DNA of 64,000 nt from Theropithecus gelada (GCF_003255815.1 NC_037674.1:3538388-3602387), one strand, 5' to 3'; shown: positions 13,960 to 26,720, counted from the stretch's first letter. A program made the numbers and translations. Notes: generated from the letters alone by a model not told the origin.

Positions 13960-14620
13960 AAGGGTTTTATGGACTCAGTATATATATCTTTCCAAAAATG
14001 ACATGAAACTCAGAAGCCATAAAAGCGAACATGGTTATACTTGGACATATAACAATCATACACATTCTTATAACAAAAACAAAGTTAAAAAGTGTGTAAA
14101 AAAGAGCTGTAATGGTTGACAATCCAAATCTTATTTCCCGAAATATTAAATGAGCTCTTCGAAATCAGGAAGAGACTAAATCCTCCTCCCACCCACAAAA
14201 TTGGACATAAAGAAGAAATTAAAAAATACAGATGGCTAACAAACATGAAAAAATGACCAAACTCAAAAACAAAAGAAATACAATTTAAGACAATAGTTTG
14301 GGTGATCACATTGGCAAAAATTTTAAATATTTATAAAATCCATTGTCTGTGAGGTTGTAGGAAAGCTGGCAATCTCATTCATTGCCATTGGAGGATAAAG
14401 TTGTTAACCACATTTTTGAAGGCAAACTTGCAATAATTTTCAAAATATGAAGTGTGCACATACTTAATCCCAGTAATTCAACTGATAAGTAATTTATTAT
14501 ATTATAGACAAATGCAAAATTATTGATATATAGGGAGGTTCATTGCACAGAAATTTGGTGCTAACATAAATATCTATGAAAATATCTGAGTGAGAAATGC
14601 TTAGAACATTTAATTATATT
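13960..14620 (+). mobile_element. Old L1/HAL1-like fragment
   Basis: The order of landmarks (nearby 'ggctaacaaacatgaaaaaatg', 'gaggttgtaggaaagctggc', 'ggaggttcattgcac') follows the L1 ORF2 end, heavily decayed. Confidence 0.55.
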
Positions 14621-14929
14621 TCATCTACAAAACATTCATGTCGTCATTCAACAAATGACACAGATGTGTATGTATTACTGAAAAAGAAAAAGGCCATTGA
14701 ATGAGGGCTGTTAAATGAAAGAGGTAATTTGCAGAAAAATGTGTTACAATATGGCCACACTCCTGGATCCTTCCCCAAAATGGCTTGTGTATTCGTGTGC
14801 ATCTATCCACTAAAAGAATGCATGTAGTTCACTTAATAGAGGAAAACTATAGGGACAGAATTGGAAGAGAGGAGGGCATTTAATTTATATATTATTTAAA
14901 TATGCTTTGAATTTTTGAAAAAAATCATG

Positions 14930-16900
14930 CAGAGTTTCTTTTTAATATATTCTGTATTTTTCAGTTTACCATGTGGCAAATGAAAATTATAAATGTATAT
15001 TTATGGGAGCACTGAGCAATTCCACCATTTTGAGCATCTTGTGTAATATTTTATCCTCTACTGAGGCTCCTGGGATTGAGTCAAGTGGCAGCAAGGGAAA
15101 CAGTCACCATGCCCCAATTAAAGTCTCATCGATGATATCCCAACATGAGCATTTCTCAGTTAAGCATTTCTTATCTGCAGGAGGTATCCACTGCAACACA
15201 GGAAAGAGAAGAGTCCCCATGCATAAGGAAGACTGAATCATTGTTTTGGTGAAGCTGGCAGTAGAAGGAATGGCACCAACTCAACAAATCCACCTCTTTG
15301 TGGCCATCACCTGCAAGGACACAGTGGGGAAAAGTGGCAAAGGTGAGAAACACATTTCCTAAGGAGTCATGGGGGTATGAAATTCCTCTTTAATCTTCCC
15401 CCTACTTGTGCTAGAACAAATATACCCACAGTACACAGAGAAAACCTCATTTCTAGCACCTGAGTCCATGATGAGGCCAAAACAATGACATTAAAACTTC
15501 CTGATGTCAAGGATGCCAGATACTGATGCTGCTTTTTCTCCTTTTGCTGGGCTAAAAAGTAACAGCCATCAACAACCTCGGGTTTCATGTCTCTCTCTTC
15601 CTCTCTGGTTTCTTAAAGCTCTAGGTCATTCATTTGTTTGATGAGTTACTTCAGACCAGTTTGTCAACCTTCCAGTCTAACAGTTATGGAGAAGCTACTG
15701 TGTTTCCTTTCTACAATTTTCTAGCATTACAATGGATCAAGCCATGAAGGAGCTGAGCTTATTAGATGACAGAAGTTAAGGAAATCCTTCATATTAACAG
15801 TAAATGTACTGAGATGTAGAAAAGCCACGAAGGTATATTAAGAAAAGCTGCATCTCTTAACATATTACGCAATCTCAGAATCAATTAGAATGTAATCAAA
15901 CATCATCAATATTCAGAAAATTAACAGCTCAATTTCTACTAAGACATGGCTTCTCCTAGAAAGCAAGGACTATTTTAACTAACACCTTACCTTTAGTGGG
16001 TGGCCTAGGCAATGCATAGGTGAGGAGGCTTTTTGTCTAAGGGGTGTTGTTTTGGGAATTTGCTGATAACATTCACTCTCAGAAGAGTTCCCAGGAAGTC
16101 ATCTTCTGAGGTGAAAAAAAAAAGAAAAAAAGAGAAACACCACTTCCAATGAAACAAGCAATGCAGCTGGAATCTGGAAATTCCTTCTCTGCTACTCTTT
16201 TATATTGATTTAATTTAATTAACATAGTTCTGAAACCATAACCATCTAGTCCATAACTACACATTTCAATGTCAGCACACTGCATCAGGGACCTTCTCTC
16301 TTGCGCATTTCCAGACCCGACTAGATCACCTGAACCCCACTGAAAGTTATGTCTCTTTCTGTTTTAAAATCATTTGTTTTCTACTGCTTAGTTGGTCAGG
16401 TTACTCACAAAATTACCAAGACAATCTACTTATATATCTTTTTATCAATAAAAGTTTATTGAGAACCTGTTCTATGACAGGCAGTCCACAAGGTGCTTGT
16501 ATCACAAAAAATGAACTGAAAAAATATCTGGACATAAGAAATTAAAAGTCCACTGGATGAATCAATCATACAAATAAAGAGCTGAAACATAATGGTCTTA
16601 TGGAGGCAGATTCAGTTTTGGGCTCGGATTGCCGAGGAAGACCTGTTGTGACCACTCGCCTTTAATTCCCCAGAACGGTATCCACCCTCAGCTGGCTATC
16701 AGATGGGTTTTCATGCTATTTAACTGGAACCAAATGTCATCAAACTCAAGAAGAGCAGTATCTATCAACTCCTTCCATCCTAGGCCTGTTTCCTATGAAT
16801 GTGCAGTTCCCTGCCCACATACCTGCAAGGGTGTCCAAGAAACCACAGGTAGGCATGGAGAGCCACTGACCAGGGAGTAAGTTGTCAGCTCATTCTCTGG
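14930..16900. other. Low-repeat spacer, possible IPW neighbourhood
   Basis: This is the longest stretch downstream of the snoRNAs without clear LINE or SINE sequence. IPW lies about 10 kb beyond the last SNORD116 in human as I recall, so exons of it could be here or nearby on the minus strand. I cannot recognise IPW sequence, so this is position only. A short MIR/L2-like piece is possible near 16450. Confidence 0.25.
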
Positions 16901-16902
16901 AG

Positions 16903-17055
16903 TTTTCTTTAATCCATTCTCTTGCTTCCTGACAAGTCAATAAACACATTTAGTAATATTTATCACGATGTAGTGGCTTACAATTCTATTTTCAAACATA
17001 CTTTCCCCAATATAATTTTAGCTAATATTTCTAAGACAGATATTTTATAAATGTT
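16903..17055 (+). repeat. 153 bp dispersed direct repeat, copy 1
   Basis: It aligns along its whole length with 18199-18351, sharing blocks such as 'gcttacaattctattttca' and 'gacagatattttataaatg'. Confidence 0.8.
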
Positions 17056-17193
17056 GTTTTTATCAGATTTGAAAGTTAAGGCAAGGGCATGGACAGTTTC
17101 GCTTCCCTTCTAGGCTCTATCATCACTTGACATAAAAGAAAAAAAGAAAAAAAAATGCACCTAAAATACACACATCTGTATGTTCATATAAAC

Positions 17194-17224
<31 letters not shown>

Positions 17225-18198
17225 TAATTTAACAATGAAACATTCAGGAAGTATGGGTATCCTGTGCTGGGAAAACACGGATGTTGCTAAGCCCTTTGTG
17301 TGTCACGTACACAGGCTTCAAATACGCACTGCCCTCCCTTTACTCTGTAAGGTCCAATGGACACAGAGAGTGGCCAGCTAATGACTACATTAGTAGGATA
17401 AAATATTCCCAATCTATTAAGACTAAGTGTTATAAAACAAAATTTACACCATTATATACAGAGCAATATGATCATGGTCTATTACCACCCAGTGAAGCCC
17501 AAGGAAATCTTCTAAGGATTCCACTGGTGAAGGACATGTTTCTAGCTCAACAATTTTTTTAAGACTATCTTTACAAAACAATACATTTCAATAATTTCTA
17601 AATATCTGGAAAGGGTGGATTAAACTAAGCTACTCTTTTTTAAAACAATAGCCTAAAATTTGCCCCCAAACAATAATCTAGTGAAAGGCAATGTTTATGT
17701 GCAATAATCAGGACTATCCTATAACCACTCTTCATTAAAAAGACACACATAAATAAAATATCTTGATCTATGATTTGGAAGAAAGCATGTAATACAAAAT
17801 CATTTTCAACAGCATTAATATAACTAGAAAGTCTAGATATGATAAAATGATATATCTCTATTCAGAAGAGCCATATAACTATACAGTGGCTTACATGTGA
17901 TTTACTGATCTCAGCCTTGTTGATTACCTAAGGGACAAATGTAAAACTGTGCACATCTCAAACAGATGTGCTAATACTCTCTGAAGCCATCTGCAAAATA
18001 ATGCATCATAAATTTTGCCAAATATATTTACAGGTTTTCAATTGTCCTGTCCCTGTCAACCATTAAGACATCTTGAAATTACAGATTCATGTAAAAGTGT
18101 AAAGTTTTAACTTTACAAAAAAAGTTAAGCCAAAAACATACAATAGTTAAAACACGCATTTGTCTTCCGAATAAAAACATACTGATACAAGGCTACTG
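17056..18198. other. Spacer between the two 153 bp repeats
   Basis: AT-rich. It contains an AC microsatellite at 17194-17221. I see no gene or repeat family otherwise. Confidence 0.5.
17194..17221. repeat. (AC)n microsatellite
   Basis: About 14 AC units. Confidence 0.95.
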
Positions 18199-18351
18199 TT
18201 TTCTTTACTTCACTCTGTTGTCTCCTGATAAGTTAATAAACAAATTTAGAAATATTTATCAAAATGTGGTAGCTTACAATTCTATTTTCAAACACACTTT
18301 TCCCAAACTAATTTTAGCTAACATTTCTAAGACAGATATTTTATAAATGTT
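18199..18351 (+). repeat. 153 bp dispersed direct repeat, copy 2
   Basis: The partner of 16903-17055. The flanks do not align, so the duplicated unit is limited to about 150 bp. Confidence 0.8.
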
Positions 18352-18689
18352 TTTATATTTTATAAATGCTTTCATCACATCTACATCTTTTATCCCAGAA
18401 TAGCATACACGTAGTAGCTCTAGATAATCTGTGACCAATAGAACTTTCTGTGGCAAAAGTGTTTTATAATTCCACTCTATAATATCAATTATGTTGATAA
18501 TACATGGTGTGCAGTAACTTGAGAAAAATCACTAAATAGATAAAGAGTGCAATCAGCGTGTTTCAGCCTGTCACTAACTGTGTTAGGGTCAAGTTCTCAT
18601 TTTATTTAATATAGTATCTTCAAGATAGAGAGCGCCCTTTCAATGATTAGAAGAGATATAAGACAAAAATAAAGATAGTATTACTTACA

Positions 18690-19448
18690 GATCCTGAGGG
18701 GTACATGGCATGCCTGGGAGTCCACATGCAGAGGTCAGGGAGTGAGAGAGATGGAGAGAGAAAGAGAGACACACATGGGCCAATGCCCTTACTGGGTCAA
18801 GGGTACTATTCAAACAGGTTTGCTATGGAGACTTCTAAGTGGTGGGTCTAAAGCAAGCAGAAATGAGTTCCCTGGGGTCACACTGTGACTGGGAGGTGGA
18901 CACTGGCTCCATAAGGGGTGTGGGGTTCAAGGGGCTTGTCAGGTAGATTGCATCAAGCTGTCCCATGGTGAAGTGGTCCAAAGGAGGCAGTTGGATAAGG
19001 CGGCTATCTGGACCAACCACACTGAGGAATGAGGAGGGGGTGTAGAACTAGAAACTATGCAAAGGTGAGTAAGCCTTGCTTCTAGTATAAGAAAGTTAAA
19101 CTTATATTCAAGATGGATGCCAAGGCAACATAAAATTATAAGAATTCACTACATTCTTCCAATGTCCATACCCAAAAGGGCACACTGCTCAGGCCTCAGG
19201 GACATTCTATCAATCATACATCTCAATTCTAGCCCAATATCATCTTCATTCCCAAAAAGGAGAAACTGTTCAAACATTCTTGATACCCAATACCTTTCTG
19301 CTATAAGCTAAGCAGAGAAATGTCAAACATCCTAGAATCTTTAGGAATGAAAACCATGGAGCACTTACCATGTGATTAATGTTGATACATGATTTGATTA
19401 CAAGAGGCTTCCCAAAATTAAAACAATTTCCCACTGGCTACAAACAGT
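18690..19448. other. Unclassified spacer, locally GC-richer
   Basis: A short GA-rich stretch (18740-18770) and otherwise unrecognised sequence, perhaps an old LTR. No supported frame. Confidence 0.3.
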
Positions 19449-19738
19449 TGCCAGGCACAGTGGCTCATGCCAGTAATCCCAGCACTTTGGGAGGCCAAGG
19501 GCAGATCACCTGAGGTCAGGAGTTTGAGACCAGCCTGGCCCACGTGGTGAAACCCTGTCTCTAAAAAAACACAAAAATTAGTAGTGTGTGGTGGCACGTG
19601 CCTGTAATCGCAGCTACTCAGGAGGCTGAGGCAGGAGAATCGCTTGAACCCTGGAGGCAGAGGTTGCAGTGAGCCAACATCGCGCCACTGCACTCCAGTC
19701 TGAGCGACAGAGCAAGACTAAGTCTCAAAAAAAAAAAA
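19449..19738 (+). mobile_element. Alu (AluS-like), full length
   Basis: A complete dimer with an A tail merging into a short TA tract. Confidence 0.94.
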
Positions 19739-20030
19739 TATATATATATATAATTTTTACTGCTCCTTGCAGAGCAGGGCTAACCCACAGACAGTGTTCC
19801 CAGAGTAGCCCACAGATAAATTTGGAATGAATGATATTGCTATGGGATCTTCTGGAAACCTCACAGATATGAGCAATGAAGCCAATGAGAATCAAAATGT
19901 CAACGCTGTGTTGTTGAGTTGTAAGTGCAATGAGAATTTTGTTTTCCTTCATAGCTCTCCCCTCAAGAAAGTACAATGCAGCAAACAGCAACATTCCTGA
20001 TCCAATCTATAGGGTCAGTAGTGATATCCT
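19739..20030. other. Unclassified, possibly LTR-like
   Basis: It contains 'tgctccttgcagagcaggg', which reminds me of endogenous retrovirus LTRs, but I cannot assign a family. Confidence 0.3.
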
Positions 20031-20373
20031 CTCCATCATTCCTAATTCTAATGATCTGTGTCAGTCAAGCTAAAGGACTGTCAATTTCACAAATCTCTGC
20101 ACAAACCCAACTTTTGGTTTCACGAATTTTTCTCTGTATTTTGTCTGTTTTTTTATGTCATCAATTTTTGCTCAAATCCCTATTGCTTACTTCCTTCTGT
20201 TTGCTTTGAATTTCATCTTCTAGTTTAGTCTTTTTCTTGTTTAAGGTGGAAGCTTGTATCATTTATTTATCTTCCCTTTTATTCCTGATACAGTTATTTA
20301 AAACTATAAATATCCCTCTAAGCATGTCTTTAGTTGTATCACATTCTATGCAAGATGTTTTCTAGATTCTTTT

Positions 20374-20676
20374 TATTTTTTATTTTTATTTTTTAGACAG
20401 GGTCTCATTTTGTCACCCAGACTGGAGTGCAGTGGCACAATCTTGGTTCAATGCAGCTCCTACCTGCTGGTCTCGAGTGATTCTCCTACCTCAGCCTCCC
20501 GAGTAGCTGGTACTACAGGCACGCACCACCATGCTCAACTCATTTTTTGTATTTCTTGTAGAGATGGGGTTTTGCCATATTGCCCAGGTTGGTCTTGAAC
20601 TCCTGGCCTCAAGTGATGTGCCCACCGAGGCCTCCCAAAGTGCTGGAATTACAGGTGTGAGCCACCACCCCTGGAC
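20374..20676 (-). mobile_element. Alu (AluJ-like), full length
   Basis: A T-rich head and reverse-complement Alu with many old substitutions. A 15 bp near-perfect target duplication TTTCTAGATTCTTTT / TTTCTAGTTTCTTTT flanks it. It is inserted in the minus-strand L1. Confidence 0.93.
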
Positions 20677-20925
20677 TTTCTAGTTTCTTTTTACAGATTT
20701 TTGACCAATGGGCTCTGTAAAGTGTGTTAATTTCCAAATATTTTGTGACCTCCAAATGTATTTGTGTTGACTTCTAATTTAATTCCTCTATGGTTACACA
20801 ACATCCTCTACATGGTTTCAATCTCGAATTTATTGAGTACAGTTTTATAGCCTAACACATTACCCTGGCGAATGTTCCAGGTATGCTTGAAAATAATTTG
20901 TATTTCTGTTGTTGGGTGGAGTTTT

Positions 20926-20950
20926 CTCTATCTATCTATCTATCTATCTA

Positions 20951-21020
<70 letters not shown>

Positions 21021-21029
21021 TCTCTCTCA
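20926..21029. repeat. Compound microsatellite (TCTA)n(TCTG)n(TC)n
   Basis: About 104 bp of three adjoining pyrimidine-rich arrays inside an antisense L1. Confidence 0.97.
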
Positions 21030-21754
21030 GGTCAAACTGGTTGATAACACTGCTGAAGTATCTTGTAACCTCAATGATGCTCTACCTAATTGACTTATCA
21101 GTGATTAAGAAGAGGCTATGAACAAAAGTTATTATTGTTGAACCGCCTATTGATCCCCTCAATCATGTGAGTTTTCAGTGTATGTAACTTTGGGCAGTGT
21201 TGTTAGTGCTGATATGATAATTGTTACATATTCCTTATTAATTAACCCTTCTACATTAAATACTATCCTCCTTCCTCTCTAGCAATACTTTATCTTAAAG
21301 TCTCTTTATTCTGATGTCAGAATAGCCACTTCTGCTCTCTTCTGGATTCACTGGATATAGCTTTTTCCATCTTTTCCTTTCAAACTATTTGTATCTTTTG
21401 TTCTAAAGTGTCTCTTTTATAGACAATGTATAGTTGTTCATGTTTAAAAAACAACAGAATCTCCTATCTCTTTTAAAAATTTGATATAATTGTCATATGG
21501 CTGGTTTTATGTCTGTCATTTTCCTGTTTTCTACATGTCTTATGTCTTATTAGTTCCGCTGTTCATTGTTAACTGCCTTATTTTGTGTTAAACAGATCTT
21601 TTCGTTATCCTATTTTAATTCTTTGGTTGTTCTTTTAATATTTTTTGAATTGTTTTCTTACTGGTGGTCCTAGTGCTTATAAAATACAACTTAAATGATC
21701 ACAACCTCCCTCAGATTAACAATATACGTGTAACATGGCCTTTTATATGACTTG

Positions 21755-21831
21755 AAATCAATTTCAGAGAAGCAATTCTACTGCTCAGATAGTCCAGATT
21801 TCCAAAAGATTTTGAAGTCATCATCAATCCA
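21755..21831 (-). pseudogene. SNORD116 relic, group III copy W
   Basis: The 5' part TGGATTGATGATGACTTC keeps a good box C. The 3' half and terminal stem are lost. The donor of its former exon (CTCACA|GTAAGC at about 22041) is kept, but the acceptor has changed AG to AA. This is the last unit I can recognise. Confidence 0.7.
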
Positions 21832-21849
21832 GCCATGTTTATAAAAGGG

Positions 21850-23500
21850 ACTGTGAGCCTGAGATAGCAGACAACACTACACACTAACGATTCTGTCTTG
21901 GACACAATGACACCATGACCACACTAAGTCATAGGGACCAGGATACAGGAACAATGATCCAGCCACATGGCTGACTACCATTCCATTAGAATGTTATAAT
22001 TCCCTAAGAAGAATACAGTATTTCCTGGACAAAATGCTTACTGTGAGAATTCCCACTGGTATGTGAGCATGGAATGGTGTAATTATTTCTGATACTTTCT
22101 CTTGTATTTCAAGGGGAATGTTTAAACTCTTTCATATGACATCCACATTTTGGTCTACGTGGACCTGTGGAAATGGAGTAAAAATATGGGAAGATGAGAA
22201 ATATACATGTCCAATTGTCAAACATGCATAAGAAAGGAGGCTTCACTGTGTATCTGCATATAAAATGTGCTAATTTATTACTCTACTGGGATGTCTCTGA
22301 TATTATTCAAAATATAAATTGTGCAAAAATTCCAGGAGAGGAAAAGAGGCCTCGAATAACTCACCAGGTTATTAACGCCTTACACTGTTTGGTTCAACAG
22401 ACTTTGTAAAAACAATTCTAAGTTATTTAATAACACAACAAAACTAATCCAGGAAATTACACGTATTAAAAACTGGATGTTACCCTTGGAGTGCATCGTT
22501 TTGATCTTTCCTGGAGAAAGAAGCTGGTGCAAATGACAAAAACAGTCCTTCTTTGGTGTGGAGGTGAGAATTCCAAGCGGCAAAGTGTTGCCTTCCACCA
22601 ATATCACTTCCGATCTATAAAGGGGAAATCAGGGAGTTGAGAAACAAAACATTCCTAATGGAATATTTTGTAACAAGAGGTTGGTTGTAAGGAATTCCCC
22701 GGAGATGTTCACTGGACCATCTGTATGACAAGAACGATACTTGGTACTTGAAACATGACAGTGTAGAAATAATTGTTTTCTGAAACATTGGTCTCAAAGT
22801 TTCCTCAGCATACCCAACACACCACCATTCACTATGACTAGGCTCTCTCCTTAAATCCATTAGAAACCCACTGAAGGGATATAAAAGTGGCCAGAAAAAT
22901 CCACATTTTAAAAACTTGGAAATTTAATCATTTCACATCTAGGAATGTTTAATGCAGCATGTAGCTGAAGACAGTACTTCTGTGCACACAAAATTACTCT
23001 CTCAGCTGATGAAAAAATGAAAGACAAAGAAACTGATTAAATCCCAGTGACTGCCTGGCAAGCTAATTAAATTATACTATGAAGATTACATAAGTAACAC
23101 CTATTTTTCAGTTCATAACTTTTTTCACTTAATAGAGAAATGAAAAGTGAAAACCCCAAATCTCCTTGGATTTTGACTATCTTATTGCCCTCAAGAGAGC
23201 AAGCATGACTTAGAAGATTATTGCAGCTCCAACAAAAGTGTGAATGGCTCAAGTGTAGGTATAGCTATTTCCCGCAATTTCACAACTCAAGTGCTGATTC
23301 CCCAGGGTCTGTTTACTATCAACATATTTATGTTGCCAATCAAGAACTCAAGAGTTGCAATTTCATCTCCAAACTGGGTACCTACAGGTCACTGTCCAAT
23401 TCAGTTTCTCTAGTGCATGTAAGCTGGTTAGTTTTCCAGTACCACAGTCCTTGCTGGAGCACACAGCTGAACAAACTGAACTCTCCTTCCATATAGTTTG
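21850..23500 (-). repeat. Degenerate group III unit bodies
   Basis: Intronic unit sequence of W and V, recognised by blocks shared with 26.5-37 kb, such as the 'gacaaaatgcttac' and 'caccaggttattaa' landmarks. No other gene seen. Confidence 0.6.
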
Positions 23501-23520
23501 TTTAGGGCAGGTAACTGTGC

Positions 23521-23609
23521 TGGACCTCATGTTCAGAGGAGTTATTATTTAACGCATTGTTTTCCCAGGTTTTTCAACAAGATTAATTATTACAGTTATC
23601 AGTGACACG
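23521..23609 (-). pseudogene. SNORD116 relic, group III copy V
   Basis: The 3' end TGAGGTCCA is recognisable but box D has become ATGA, and box C and guides are gone. In the same unit the long-exon acceptor CTTTCCCTTGAG (near 23937) survives but the donor does not. Confidence 0.7.
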
Positions 23610-24024
23610 TGCAAACTTCTTAAAAGGGGCACTGTTTTGCCTCAGAAACATGAAAGAAAAGGAGCACTCTGGAGTACACTTCTCTGGGACACACTGATCC
23701 ACCCTATTAAGTCATGGAGACCAGCCCCCAACACAGCAATGCCCCAGGCTCCATGCTGCCCAGCACAGACAGTGCCTTATGGAGTATTACATAATCCCCA
23801 AAAAAGGGCAATATTTTAGTGACAAAACACTGAGCAACCTGACCTGGCCCTTGAAGGTGTAATGGTAAAATTAATTCCCACTGGTCCCTGAGGATGGGAT
23901 GGAAAAATCATTTCTGACATTTTCTGTCATGTCACATCTCAAGGGAAAGCAATAAAGTTTCATGTGAGGCTAGGTGCCTTGTCTTTGTTGACCTGTGGGA
24001 ATAGGGTAAAGATGCAGAAACATA

Positions 24025-24305
24025 GGCCGGGTGCGGTGGCTCAAGCCTGTAATCCCAGCACTTTGGGAGGCCGAGACGGGCGGATCACAAGGTCAGGCGA
24101 TCGAGACCATCCTGGCTAACATGATGAAACCCCGTCTCTACTAAAAGATACAAAAAACTAGCCGGGCGTGGTGGCGGGCGCCTGTAGTCCCAGCTACTCC
24201 GGAGGCTGAGGCAGGAGAATGGCGTGAACCCGGGAGGCGGAGCTTGCAGTGAGCCGAGATCGGGCCACTGCAATCCAGCCTGGGCCACAGAGCGAGACTC
24301 CGTCT

Positions 24306-24340
<35 letters not shown>
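24025..24340 (+). mobile_element. AluY, Old World monkey YR-type, young
   Basis: A complete dimer close to the AluY consensus, with 'ggctcaagcctg' and 'aaaaaactagccgggcg' variants, a pure A tail of about 34 and a 16 bp perfect target duplication AAAGATGCAGAAACAT (24008-24023 and 24338-24353). Low divergence and the perfect duplication point to a recent insertion. Confidence 0.97.
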
Positions 24341-24342
<2 letters not shown>

Positions 24343-24474
24343 TGCAGAAACATGAGAACAATACATGCATATGTGTCTGCTGGTCCATCAAGCACAAGAC
24401 AGTAGGATTCAGTTTATGTACCTATTAAATTAGCTAATACACCGCTCTCCTAGGATGTTTCCAGTGTTATTCAA

Positions 24475-25140
24475 CAACAGTCAATGTGTTTGTCTCTAGC
24501 TTCCATCAGTCCAAATACTGTCCAACATTTGCTGCCAGACAAATCAAATGTGCAACCAGACTATCAGTGTGCTCAAAGTTCCAAGAAGATGTTGGCCTTG
24601 TGAACATTCCATTCACAACAATGCATAGCATTTCCATCAATTCAACCACCTCAGGATTACTTTACCTTCAAAGGTCACCCAATGGATTGGGGAGGAAGAA
24701 GTCACAAAAAGAAGGGAATAAAGAAACAATGGTCTAAAAATCACTTATAGCACTCAACCTGCTTGAGAGTGGGAGCATGGAAATTTGCAGAAGCTGCACA
24801 GAGCTACACCGTACTGATTCCACTCAAAGTGGTCACAGCAATGCAGGCAGGACACACACAGGTACGGTACTGTCCCGGGATATGTGACTAGAAGAACTGT
24901 GCAGCATGCAGAGAGGGAAAGGCGGCCTCTAAACCCTCTCACCATGAGCTGCTTCCCACCTCCTCTCAGCTCTCAGAGTGATGCTCACCAGGTGGTACTG
25001 CTGAGGACCTACTGGCATTTGGGCACCGCATACCTCTTGGTCACACCCAACTTTCCGCTGTCACACTGTTGAGGATCAGCCTCTCTGGCACTCTCCATGC
25101 TTCATGCCCACAGAAAGATCATCAGCAAGACTGAGAAGGC
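24475..25140. other. About 660 bp unclassified insert in unit V
   Basis: The unit sequence stops after 'gtgttattcaaca' and resumes near 'acaaaaattctggaaaag'. The sequence between has higher GC than the flanks and no match to other units. I recognise no repeat family and no convincing frame. Confidence 0.5.
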
Positions 25141-25368
25141 ACAAAAATTCTGGAAAAGAACAAACAGAAGCCTCAGATGACTCACCAGATTAAGATCTTA
25201 TAGTATGTGAATTAACTGACTCCATATAGCACCCGTTAAATTCCTAAATACTTAAAACAGTAATAACCCAGGAAAAAATTATCAAAAATTAGGTGTTACC
25301 TCAGCATGTTTCATTGTATTCTTTCTCAGTTGAGGAAGCTGGTAAAAGTGACATATCAGATCTTCATT

Positions 25369-25450
25369 TCTCACGCTTTTCAACAAGATCAGTTATTACA
25401 GTTATCAGTGACAAATACAAACACTTAAAAAAAGGGCACTGTTAACCTCT
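25369..25450 (-). repeat. 82 bp snoRNA-flank insert between 10 bp direct repeats
   Basis: This piece matches 23568-23648, part of relic copy V and its flank. It lies inside a unit intron between two copies of GATCTTCATT (25359-25368 and 25451-25460). Removing the insert and one repeat restores the paralogous unit sequence. No A tail is seen on either strand. Confidence 0.75.
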
Positions 25451-26355
25451 GATCTTCATTGGTGTAAAGATTAAAAATCCACGCAACTCTAGTATCACAT
25501 GGAACCTGCAAACCACAGGGGAAATTAGAGAAGTTGAGAAAGAAATCTTCCACATCGAATGGTTCCTGATAAGAATTTATGAGCAATTATGATACATACT
25601 CATTGACAAGGTGTATGTCCAGAAAAAAGTATACTTATTCCACAGAACAGGAGAATGTTTAAAGTCCTTTTCCCAAGACCTGTTCAGGTTAACCCTAAAG
25701 TCCACCTACATATCAATTAACAAGGATCTCCCTTAACATGCATAGGAAAATCCACTGATGAAATATGAAGATTAGCTAATAAAATCCACATAACATTCCA
25801 AGGACTGGAAATGTAATCATCTCACAACATCTACTTGAATCACTCAAATGTCTAGAATATTGCTTTATGCAGGCAGAAAAAAAGGTCATAATTCTTGGGA
25901 CTGGGTTAGCAAGCAAATTTAAACAAACTCTAAAATATTCTCATGGTTAGAAATCACTCTTTAATTTTCCAGGTATTACCTCTACCTAAAAAAATTAATT
26001 GATAAGACCCACGCCATCTTTGGAACTGATGATCTAAATGACCTTAGTAAACTGCTCTCACTCAAAAGACTGTCACATCCAAGATAACTGTATGGATGGC
26101 TCTAAGGTAGGCACAATCATATCTCATGGGGTCTCACTACATATGTGCTGGTTTTCCAGGGTCTATTTACTACCAGTGGATGGATGCTACCAGCAAAGCA
26201 CCAAAGGAATAGCCGTTTTATTAAAAAATGGGATATTTATAGACAACTGTCCAATTCATTTCCTTCAACATACGCAAGCAGATTAGCTTTCAAATACCCC
26301 AGTCCCTATGGGCACTGACCATCCACATCCCTCCATGTTTGCCTGTCCTGTGTGC

Positions 26356-26449
26356 TGGACCTCAGCACACAGATGTGCTCTGGTCACTCATTTTTTTCAG
26401 ATTTCAGTGAGATTCTTTTTTTTTTTTTTTTAAAGTCATCGTCAATCCA
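26356..26449 (-). pseudogene. SNORD116: Degenerate SNORD116, group III copy U
   Basis: Box C is changed to ACGATGA. A 16 nt A run (T run on the plus strand, 26416-26431) replaces the sequence after box C. The D' guide is degraded, while box D and C' remain. The short exon downstream (26171-26200) has lost its acceptor, AG to GG. Confidence 0.85.
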
Positions 26450-26647
26450 GGATATGTGGCAGACACTGAGCACACAGCTTTCCATCAGCTTGGGGTACAC
26501 TGACCCACACTATTCATCCAATTATGGAGACTGGCATCACAGTCAACGACTGGCCAATGGCTCACAAGCATGGCCAGGGTCTCAAAGTCATTGGAGTGTC
26601 ACGACCTCCTAAGAGGAATGCCAGTATTTTCAGGACAAAATGCTTAC

Positions 26648-26720
26648 CATGGGAGAATTCCTACTGATTCTTGAAGATGAGGTGATAGAAATATTCTCAA
26701 CACTTTTCTTCATGTCACAT
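26648..26720 (-). other. SNHG14: SNHG14 group III long exon of unit U, 73 nt
   Basis: The acceptor is TTATTCTGTCCTCTTGAG and the donor TCCCATG|GTAAGC. Sites are sound although the snoRNA is damaged. Confidence 0.6.

Larger units (their letters stand above)
20030..21700 (-). mobile_element. Old L1 (L1M) ORF2 fragment, antisense
   Basis: Read on the minus strand this follows L1 ORF2. It is split by the Alu at 20374-20676 and the microsatellite at 20926-21029, and carries many stops. Confidence 0.8.

Noticed and set aside
14930..16900. IPW exons
   Set aside because: Position fits, but I cannot recognise IPW sequence or a convincing exon pair, so it is only mentioned as a neighbourhood.
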